The notes below the pieces were generated by a model. That model searched no databases. It was not told the DNA's origin and saw only the letters and a list, made by a program, of their open reading frames with translations. Below are positions 15,636-22,458 of a DNA stretch of 29,435 bases, in pieces. Position 1 is the first letter of the stretch, and the number at the start of each line of letters is the position of its first letter. The translations under genes and the position numbers were made by a program. The DNA is from Heteroruminococcus sp964369885 (GTDB lineage: Bacteria > Bacillota > Clostridia > Oscillospirales > Ruminococcaceae). Location: contig CAYJGQ010000012.1 of the NCBI GenBank assembly GCA_964369885.1, positions 1 through 29,435 of the forward strand, in the 5' to 3' direction.

Positions 15636-16701
15636 CCAGCCACACCGCCTTGGTAATATCTATGCTAACCTGTTCATCCACCGACACATCAAAGCCCACA
15701 TCTGTAAGCATTCTCACAAGGGTGTCGGCACCCTCCACCTCAAGGTAGTACTCTATTTGATTGCCCTGATACAGGTGGCGGCTGACCATGCCTTTTAGTG
15801 GCGAGCCACTACCGCTTACCACATGATGAGCACGCACCGACACAAACCCTTTGGCCTTGTCGCTTTGTACAAACGGCACCCTGCATGGGTATACCCCACA
15901 CACCTTTACCTCCATCATGCCATCGTCGTCGGGGAGGGTGTTGGCGGTGCGGGTTGCAGGCAGTATATTTGCAGAGCCTATAAACTTTGCCACAAATGTG
16001 TTTACAGGGTGTTCGTAAAGATTATACGGGGTGTCGTGCTGTACCAATACGCCGCTTTTCATTACTGCCACCTTGTCCGACATGGTCATGGCCTCAATTT
16101 GGTCATGGGTTACATTGATTATGGTTATGCCAAGGGTGCGCTGAATCTCCTTTATCTCACTTCGCATCTCCTCACGCAGGGCGGCGTCAAGGTTTGAAAG
16201 TGGTTCGTCGAGCAGTAGCAGTCGAGGGCGCATAACCAGCGCCCTTGCAAGTGCCACACGCTGCTGTTGTCCGCCCGACAGCTCAAACACCATGTATTTT
16301 GCGTAGTCCTCAAGGTGAACAAGTTTTAGTGCATCGGTAACAGCCTGCGCAAGCTCATTCTTGGCAGTTTTGCGCAGCTTTAGGGGGTAGGCTACATTGT
16401 CAAACACATTCATGTGTGGCCATACTGCATAGGACTGAAACACCATGCCAAAATCACGACATTCGGGATCTACCGAGCGTTTGCCCGAAGCCGGGTCGGC
16501 CAACACCTCGCCATCCACCATAATAACGCCATCGGTCGGTTCGGTAAGGCCTGAAATCATCCTAAGTATTGTGGTTTTACCACAGCCCGAGGGTCCTACA
16601 ACGGTCAGCAGTTCCCCCTCGGCCACCTCAAGGGACACCCCTTTTACCACGGTGTTGTTGCCATAATTCTTTTTAATATTTTTAAGTGTAAGTTGACCCA
16701 T
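15628..16701 (-). CDS. ABC importer ATPase (FbpC/AfuC/PotA type)
   Basis: ATP-binding subunit of 357 residues. Walker A GPSGCGKTT (36-44), Q-loop in MVFQSYAVWPHMNVFDNVAY, signature LSGGQQQRVALARAL (141-155), Walker B LLLLDEPLSNLD (161-172), H-loop NVTHDQIEAM with His199, then a C-terminal TOBE_2 domain (about 280-357). I start it at the ATG at 16701 (MGQLTL), which stands eight bases after AGAGG; a GTG three codons upstream overlaps that site. It lies 33 bases after the permease gene. The best-known relatives move ferric iron, thiamine, polyamines, aminoethylphosphonate or sugar phosphates (AfuABC). With the phosphate-handling neighbours an organophosphate substrate is favoured, as inference. 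Confidence 0.93.
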   Translation of the reverse strand: MGQLTLKNIKKNYGNNTVVKGVSLEVAEGELLTVVGPSGCGKTTILRMISGLTEPTDGVIMVDGEVLADPASGKRSVDPECRDFGMVFQSYAVWPHMNVFDNVAYPLKLRKTAKNELAQAVTDALKLVHLEDYAKYMVFELSGGQQQRVALARALVMRPRLLLLDEPLSNLDAALREEMRSEIKEIQRTLGITIINVTHDQIEAMTMSDKVAVMKSGVLVQHDTPYNLYEHPVNTFVAKFIGSANILPATRTANTLPDDDGMMEVKVCGVYPCRVPFVQSDKAKGFVSVRAHHVVSGSGSPLKGMVSRHLYQGNQIEYYLEVEGADTLVRMLTDVGFDVSVDEQVSIDITKAVWLDE

Positions 16702-16734
16702 TTTGCACACCTCTCAAAAGTTAATTTTACTGTT

Positions 16735-18459
16735 TTAGGCCTTTTTGTGTTCGCTTATCCAGCGTGAGACAGAGTTAATAATTATTACAAATATCATAAG
16801 CAGTATCGCCAATGCCGCCGTGCGCAGTATGCGCCCCTCCTCCTGGGTGGAGAGCACTATTGTGCCCAAGGTTTGGGTTTTGGTGGAGGCCAGCAGGCCC
16901 GACAGCGAAATTTCCGATAATGTGGGGGCAATGACCAAAAACATAGAGGTAATAAGGCTTGTGCGCAGCAGTGGCAGGGTAACATGCCAGAGCGATTTGA
17001 TTTTAGAGGCTCCCGACATGCGTGCCGCCTCCTCAAGCGAGGTATCTATTTGGCTTACAGCACCGCATATGTTGTTAAACCCAAGGTTTAAAAAGCGGGC
17101 AACGTATGCAATTAGCAGTATCCAAATGGTGCGGTATATGCTTATGTCGGTGCCAAACAGTGGCTGGGAAAATGCAAGTATCATGGCCAGTGCTATGATG
17201 GTGCCGGGCACGGCATAGGGCAGTGTTACCATGGTTTGCATAAACCCAACACCCTTTATGCCTGTGCTTGCTCCACGCACCGTAATGTAGCCTATAATCA
17301 TGGTGACCAGCGTTATTATTACGGCCGACACAAGCGATAAAAACAGGCTGTTGGCAAAAGCCCAAGATACATTTTGTATGCCGAACAAGGTTGTAAAGTT
17401 CTCAAGTGTGATGTTGTCCGCTCCAAAAGGCAGACCCCACACCTTTGTTATTGAGGTTATAAATGTGGCTATTATTGGGGCACAGGTAGAGATTAGGAAA
17501 AACAACATTAGTCCACCAAACAGTACCCAGCGCCACTTGCCGAGTTTTGTTGGCTCTACCGGGGAGCTTTTTCCTGTAACCGTGACATATTTATTTGTTT
17601 TTACCACCCTGTTGTGCACCCACAGGCCGGCAAGGCCAAACAGTGCAATAAATATCGAGTAAGCAGAGGCTATTTGCAGATTATTGGGAAGATCGGTACG
17701 GGTTACCATGTAGTATATCTGGGTGGTCATAAGGCGGATGCGGTCGGGAGAGCCCAGCACGGCAGACACTCCGAAGTCGGCCAGAATAAACATAAAGGTA
17801 AGTAACGACGCCCCAAGTATTGATGGGGTTATAAGTGGCAGGGTGATGTCCCTCATGGCGCGCCAGGGTGACGCACCCGACATACGCGCCGCCTCCTCCA
17901 CCGAGGCCGAAATTTTGCGCATGGTGGGAAGCACCACCATAAAGGGAACGGTATAGCGGTAGATGGACATGACAAATATCATACCACCTATGCTATATAT
18001 ATCTATCGGGCCTCTTGTTGTGCCAAGTATTGTGGCCAAAAGATCGTTTACATAGCCCACAGGACCAAGTAAAAATGTCCAGGCCACAGCACCTATAAAG
18101 GGGGGAATAAAGTAAGGTATGTAGAGCAAAAATTCCATTGTGCGCTTAAATGGCAGGTCGGTTCGCACCACTGCCCAGGCCAAAAATACACCTATAATGG
18201 TGGAAAGCGCCGTGGAAATCAGCACAACCTGCACCGAGTTTAGCATACTGTTTAGCACACCCGGGTCGGTAAACACCATCACATAGTTTTCAAGACCATA
18301 ACTGCCATCCGACGTTTTAAAACTGTTAATTATAAGGGTAGCACATGGATAAACCACCGCAAACATGAGCACCGCCACCGTGAGCCACCAAATAGCCGCC
18401 GGAATTACCCAGCTTCCTATCCTGATGCCCGAAGACTTTTTTGCCATACGGCTCTGCAT
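16735..18459 (-). CDS. Fused ABC importer permease (FbpB/AfuB type, two BPD domains)
   Basis: Membrane protein of 574 residues made of two binding-protein-dependent permease domains, each of about six helices. The EAA loops that contact the ATPase are EEAARMSGASPWRAMRD (about residue 190) and EEAARMSGASKIKSLWH (about residue 473), clearly duplicated. This one-chain permease is typical of Fbp/Afu-type importers. The ATG at 18459 follows AGGGAGG, and a good promoter lies upstream at 18511-18539, so this is the first gene of the permease-ATPase-MBL operon. The periplasmic/lipoprotein substrate-binding protein that usually comes first is missing and must be encoded elsewhere. Confidence 0.94.
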   Translation of the reverse strand: MQSRMAKKSSGIRIGSWVIPAAIWWLTVAVLMFAVVYPCATLIINSFKTSDGSYGLENYVMVFTDPGVLNSMLNSVQVVLISTALSTIIGVFLAWAVVRTDLPFKRTMEFLLYIPYFIPPFIGAVAWTFLLGPVGYVNDLLATILGTTRGPIDIYSIGGMIFVMSIYRYTVPFMVVLPTMRKISASVEEAARMSGASPWRAMRDITLPLITPSILGASLLTFMFILADFGVSAVLGSPDRIRLMTTQIYYMVTRTDLPNNLQIASAYSIFIALFGLAGLWVHNRVVKTNKYVTVTGKSSPVEPTKLGKWRWVLFGGLMLFFLISTCAPIIATFITSITKVWGLPFGADNITLENFTTLFGIQNVSWAFANSLFLSLVSAVIITLVTMIIGYITVRGASTGIKGVGFMQTMVTLPYAVPGTIIALAMILAFSQPLFGTDISIYRTIWILLIAYVARFLNLGFNNICGAVSQIDTSLEEAARMSGASKIKSLWHVTLPLLRTSLITSMFLVIAPTLSEISLSGLLASTKTQTLGTIVLSTQEEGRILRTAALAILLMIFVIIINSVSRWISEHKKA

Positions 18460-18510
18460 TTATATTCCTCCCTGTTACATAGCGTAAAAGTGCATATCTA
18501 TATCCAAGAA

Positions 18511-18539
18511 ATTATACCATGGCAGGCTGTTTATGTCGA
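18511..18539 (-). promoter_or_regulatory. Promoter of the ABC importer operon
   Basis: In minus-strand sense TCGACA (18539-18534), a 17-base spacer and a perfect TATAAT (18516-18511). It lies in the 206-base gap between cimA and the permease gene, showing the importer has its own transcription start separate from the leucine operon. I see no clear cimA terminator in the gap. Confidence 0.8.
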
Positions 18540-18665
18540 CAAAAATTTTCAATATCCGCACTGATTTAACGACAACTTTACATGAATTTAGCAAATTGAT
18601 ATAGGTGAATATGCTTTGTACAGGTTGAGCGCTTGTAAATCCGTTTTTGAAAGGGGCATCACCGC

Positions 18666-20249
18666 TTACTCGGCCACTGTGCCGTCGCGGGTCAGCTTGT
18701 ATTCAATGGAATCACGCAGAGCCTGCCAACTGGCATCTATAAGGTCGGCCGAGACCCCAACCGTGGTCCAGGTGGTGCTGTGGTCGGAGGAAACAATAAG
18801 CACCCTTACTGCCGCCGCCGTGGCACTGCTGGACTCCATCACCCTTACCTTAAAGTCGATAAGGCGCATCTCTTTAAGCGATGGATAAAAAACCTCCAAG
18901 GCCTGGCGCAGTGCAAGGTCAAGGGCGTGTATTGGGCCGTCACCCTCGGCGGCGGTCATCTCGCATCTTCCTTGCACGCTTATCTTAACCATGGCCGAGG
19001 CCGAACGCTCAAGCTGTGCGGCAGGTTGCTCCCCCAACACCTTAAAATACTCAAGCTCAAACAGGGGACGGTACCGCCCAAGGTGCTTTAGCGCCAATAG
19101 CTCAAGGCTTGCATCGGCCGATTCAAACTGATATCCCTCGGCCTCCTTTTGCTTTAACACCTCAATAAACTCCACCGCCTCGGCACTGTCACGCGTGATG
19201 GTATCATCTATTTTGTTCATTCTGGCCGCCACAGCCGTCCTGCCCGATACCTCAGACAAAAGCAAATTGCGACTGTTGCCAACTTCATCGGGGGAGATAT
19301 GTTCAAATGAGTCGGTGGATTTGCTTACCCCGTCCACATGCATTCCACCCTTGTGGGCAAATGCACTTTTACCCACATACGGCATGGCACCGGGTAGCAT
19401 TAAATTTGCCACCTGTGCAATGCGCTGCGCCGTTTTGGTAAGCAGCTTCATACGTCCCGGATCTATGCAGTTATAACCCTTTTTAATCTGCAAATTGGCA
19501 ATAACTGTGGACAGGTTGGCATTGCCGCATCTCTCGCCAAAACCAACATAGGTGCCCTGCACCTGGGTTGCTCCACCCTCCACCGCCGCAAGGCTACCTG
19601 CCACAGCGCAGCCGTTGTCGTTGTGGCAATGTATTCCCACACCAACCCCCTTGGGCAGTGCCTGCTTTACAATTTTTGTTATGTTGCAAATTTCCTCAGG
19701 GAAGCTGCCGCCGTTGGTGTCACAAAGCACCACCCATTTTGCGCCGGCCGCAGCCGCCGCCATGACGGCCCTTAGGGCGTAGTCGGGGTTTTGTTTGTAG
19801 CCGTCAAAAAAGTGTTCGGCATCAAACATAACCTCCCTGCCCTGCCCTGCAAAATACGACATGGTGTCGGCAATCATGGCCAAATTCTCCTCGGGCGAGG
19901 TTCCCAAAACCTTGGTTACCTGCGTGTCGGAGGCCTTGCCCACTATGCAAAGGGCCTGCGCACCCGAGGCCAGCAGACTTTGACACCCTTTATCCTCCTG
20001 CGGAGTTGTGCTGTGGCGACGTGTTGCACCAAAGGCCACAATCTTGGAATTTTTAAGCTCCAGCTTTGCAACCTGCGCAAAAAACTCCATATCCTTGGGA
20101 TTTGAGTGGGGATTACCGGCCTCGATATAGTCCACACCAAGCTTATCAAGTGCTTTTACAATATCGAGTTTATCCTCGGGTGAAAATGTAATCCCCTCGC
20201 CCTGTGCCCCATCTCGCAGGGTTGAATCAAGTATAAAAATCTTGTTCAT
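18666..20249 (-). CDS. cimA: (R)-citramalate synthase
   Basis: Cytoplasmic enzyme of 527 residues condensing pyruvate and acetyl-CoA to (R)-citramalate, the start of the threonine-independent isoleucine route. It has the HMGL-like TIM barrel with LDSTLRDGAQGEG at the N-terminus, metal site HCHNDNG, and VGFGERCGNANL. The C-terminal LeuA-type regulatory/dimer domain spans about residues 395-527. Length and the GAQGEG form of the motif fit CimA (TIGR00977-type) rather than 2-isopropylmalate synthase. GGAGG precedes the ATG by seven bases. It is the last gene after leuA and the CGGC protein; the shared direction and short gaps (42 and 75 bases) indicate an operon making branched-chain precursors. 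leuB, leuC and leuD are not in the window. Confidence 0.93.
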   Translation of the reverse strand: MNKIFILDSTLRDGAQGEGITFSPEDKLDIVKALDKLGVDYIEAGNPHSNPKDMEFFAQVAKLELKNSKIVAFGATRRHSTTPQEDKGCQSLLASGAQALCIVGKASDTQVTKVLGTSPEENLAMIADTMSYFAGQGREVMFDAEHFFDGYKQNPDYALRAVMAAAAAGAKWVVLCDTNGGSFPEEICNITKIVKQALPKGVGVGIHCHNDNGCAVAGSLAAVEGGATQVQGTYVGFGERCGNANLSTVIANLQIKKGYNCIDPGRMKLLTKTAQRIAQVANLMLPGAMPYVGKSAFAHKGGMHVDGVSKSTDSFEHISPDEVGNSRNLLLSEVSGRTAVAARMNKIDDTITRDSAEAVEFIEVLKQKEAEGYQFESADASLELLALKHLGRYRPLFELEYFKVLGEQPAAQLERSASAMVKISVQGRCEMTAAEGDGPIHALDLALRQALEVFYPSLKEMRLIDFKVRVMESSSATAAAVRVLIVSSDHSTTWTTVGVSADLIDASWQALRDSIEYKLTRDGTVAE

Positions 20250-20324
20250 GGTCTGTCCTCCGATGTATTTTGTGTCTTTTGTAGGGCCTTAAAATCTGCG
20301 CATTTCCAAAAATATGGGATGCCA

Positions 20325-20657
20325 TCAATGGGTGTAGTCCAAAATTTTTATGTCCTGACCCACTTCATTTTGTACTATCTCTTTCATCTTTTTGGCAAAT
20401 GGACATGGGTATCCCAGCGGACTGCCTTTTTGTATGCAGGAGGCAAATGCAATGGTATCGGCCCCTCTTTTAAGGAGTTCGCGGGCCCGTAGCACCGCCT
20501 TTTTGCCGGGACATCCGCCACAATTTATAAACCCTATTATTTCTATGTCCTCGGCCACGCCCTCAAATGCGCCTGTTTTTTCCCGCACCACCCTAAAATC
20601 TGAGGTTCCGGGGCAAAAATCCTCGGTTTGGTTGCATCTTATAATGCCTACCTTCAT
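20325..20657 (-). CDS. CGGC-domain protein
   Basis: Small cytoplasmic protein of 110 residues of the CGGC family, named after the motif seen here at 46-49 in INCGGCPGKK. Further conserved cysteines are Cys8 (IIRCNQTE), Cys15 (FCPGT), Cys74 (FASCIQKG) and Cys85 (YPCPF), a set suited to metal or iron-sulfur binding, though the biochemical role is unknown to me. GAGGTGAT precedes the ATG. It sits between leuA and cimA with short gaps on both sides. A link with iron-sulfur supply for isopropylmalate isomerase is speculation. Confidence 0.9.
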   Translation of the reverse strand: MKVGIIRCNQTEDFCPGTSDFRVVREKTGAFEGVAEDIEIIGFINCGGCPGKKAVLRARELLKRGADTIAFASCIQKGSPLGYPCPFAKKMKEIVQNEVGQDIKILDYTH

Positions 20658-20699
20658 ATTATCACCTCTTGATATGTAATTACTTTTTATGTCGCCATG

Positions 20700-22205
20700 C
20701 TAATTTCCCTGCAGCAAAGCCTTATTTATGGCGTTTAGATATGCCTTGATACTGGCCTCGATAATATCGGGGGAAAGCCCTCGACCTGTAACGGTTTGAC
20801 CCTCGTTCTCAATTTTAACCACTACTTCACCAAGAGCGTCCACACCCTCGGTAACGGCCTGTATTCCGTAGTTTTTTAGCTTATGATGATGCTTTATTAT
20901 ATGATCTATGGCCTTAAATGCCGCGTCAATCGGGCCTTCGCCTCTGGCCACATGCTCCACTTCCTTGCCGTTATGCATAAGCTTTACCACCGCAGTTGCC
21001 GAGATAATAGACCCGCTGTTTACCACAAAGCTGTGTAGTGTATAGCTCTCGGCCATGCTCTGTCCGGCCTGTGCCACAATGGCCTCAATATCACGATCGG
21101 TTATGCGTTTTTTGCGGTCGGCAAGTTCCTTAAAGCGTATAAATGTTTCGTCTATGGCGGCGCTTGACAGAACATAGCCAAGCTCACTTACACGCTGAGA
21201 AAAGGCATGCTTTCCCGAATGTTTGCCCAGCACAAGATGTGTCTGGTATACCCCTATATCCTCGGGGCGTATAATCTCATATGTAGAGCGGTTTTGCATC
21301 ATGCCGTGCTGATGTATGCCGGCCTCGTGCGAGAAGGCATTGCGCCCCACAATTGCCTTGTTTGGGGGTACCTTTATACCCACAATTGAGGAAAGCAGCT
21401 TACTTGTGCGGTAAATTTGTTTGGTGTCCACACCTGTTTGTGCATTTAAGATGTCCTTTCGGGTGTGTATCGCCATTATAATTTCCTCAAGTGCGGCATT
21501 GCCGGCCCTCTCACCAATGCCGTTAATGGTGCCCTCCACCTGATTTGCTCCGGCCCTTACAGCCGCAATACTGTTGGCCACCGCCATGCCCAAATCGTCG
21601 TGGCAGTGCACCGCAAGGGTTACCTCGGGGTTTATAAGCCCCCCACGAACCCTACCCACAAGCTCAGAAAATTCAGTGGGGGTGGCATATCCCACGGTAT
21701 CGGTGATATCAATTGTTGTGGCACCGCACCGCACGGCTTCGTTGCAGGCCTTTATAAGAAACTCCACATCACTGCGGGAGGCATCCTCGGCCGAAAACTC
21801 CACCTTGGGACACAGGCTTTTTGCATATGACACCGAGCGGTTTATAACCTCTATTACCTGCTCTCGTGACATACGCAGTTTATGCTCCATGTGTAGATCA
21901 CTGGTGGCCAGCACTATATGAATTATTGGATCAACGCCCCCCTTTAGGGCCTCATATGTGCGCAGTATATCATTTTGTACAGCGCGTGTAAGTGCTGTTA
22001 CGCTACAATTTTTTAGCTGTGATGCAATTTGAAAAACCGCCTGAAAATCATCGGGTGAGGTGGTGGGAAACCCGGCCTCGATAATATCAACGCCAAGCCG
22101 CTCTATTTGGGCGGCCATTTCAAGTTTTTCTTTTAGGTTCATGCTACAACCCGGGGACTGTTCTCCATCGCGAAGGGTGGTATCTAAAATCTTAATATTT
22201 TTCAT
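20700..22205 (-). CDS. leuA: 2-Isopropylmalate synthase
   Basis: First committed enzyme of leucine synthesis, 501 residues, condensing acetyl-CoA with 2-oxoisovalerate. The barrel carries LDTTLRDGEQSPGCSM (7-22), metal-binding HCHDDLG, NGIGERAGNAALEE and NAFSHEAGIHQHG. The C-terminal LeuA dimer/allosteric domain (about 370-501) has the GxGPIDAAFKAID signature and so should respond to leucine. The ATG at 22205 follows AAGGAG; a reading eight codons longer contains that site and is rejected. A promoter with a 17-base spacer lies at 22259-22287. No T-box or leader peptide is visible in the short leader, so leucine feedback may act mainly on the enzyme or through an unknown repressor. Confidence 0.95.
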   Translation of the reverse strand: MKNIKILDTTLRDGEQSPGCSMNLKEKLEMAAQIERLGVDIIEAGFPTTSPDDFQAVFQIASQLKNCSVTALTRAVQNDILRTYEALKGGVDPIIHIVLATSDLHMEHKLRMSREQVIEVINRSVSYAKSLCPKVEFSAEDASRSDVEFLIKACNEAVRCGATTIDITDTVGYATPTEFSELVGRVRGGLINPEVTLAVHCHDDLGMAVANSIAAVRAGANQVEGTINGIGERAGNAALEEIIMAIHTRKDILNAQTGVDTKQIYRTSKLLSSIVGIKVPPNKAIVGRNAFSHEAGIHQHGMMQNRSTYEIIRPEDIGVYQTHLVLGKHSGKHAFSQRVSELGYVLSSAAIDETFIRFKELADRKKRITDRDIEAIVAQAGQSMAESYTLHSFVVNSGSIISATAVVKLMHNGKEVEHVARGEGPIDAAFKAIDHIIKHHHKLKNYGIQAVTEGVDALGEVVVKIENEGQTVTGRGLSPDIIEASIKAYLNAINKALLQGN

Positions 22206-22258
22206 AGCACCTTCTCCTTGCAAGCGCACAACAAAACTGTGTGCAAAATTATAATTTC

Positions 22259-22287
22259 ATTTTACACATTTTTAGGTTATTTTGCAA
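22259..22287 (-). promoter_or_regulatory. Promoter of the leuA operon
   Basis: In minus-strand sense TTGCAA (22287-22282), 17 bases, TAAAAT (22264-22259). A small inverted repeat TTTGC-AAC-GCAAA (22281-22293) overlaps the -35, and TATGC-N7-GCATA (22314-22330) lies further upstream; either could be an operator. Confidence 0.65.
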
Positions 22288-22378
22288 CGCAAAGCATCTA
22301 ATGTATTAATTAGTATGCATTTTACGCATAAATAGCGCAAAAAAAGGAATAAATCCATAATTTATTGCCTAGTTATTA

Positions 22379-22407
22379 TTGATTTTTCATGCCCAAAGCA
22401 TTATAAT
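22379..22407 (+). promoter_or_regulatory. Promoter of the chemoreceptor gene
   Basis: TTGATT (22379-22384), a 17-base spacer and TATAAT (22402-22407), 52 bases before the chosen start. It is divergent from the leuA promoter about 90 bp away. It is a sigma-A-type site rather than a sigma-D motility promoter. Confidence 0.8.
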
Positions 22408-22458
22408 ATAACGGTGAATTGTTAACTTAAATCGGACTTCTGAGGGGTATTGTTAAGA

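Noticed and set aside
16735..18459. Two separate permease genes
   Set aside because: The frame is continuous through both EAA-containing domains, with a linker at about residues 290-305, so it is one fused gene and not a sequencing artefact.
20249..20700. cimA and leuA as a duplicated leuA pair
   Set aside because: Motif forms (GAQGEG versus GEQSPG; HCHNDN versus HCHDDLG) and low overall similarity show two distinct enzyme types.
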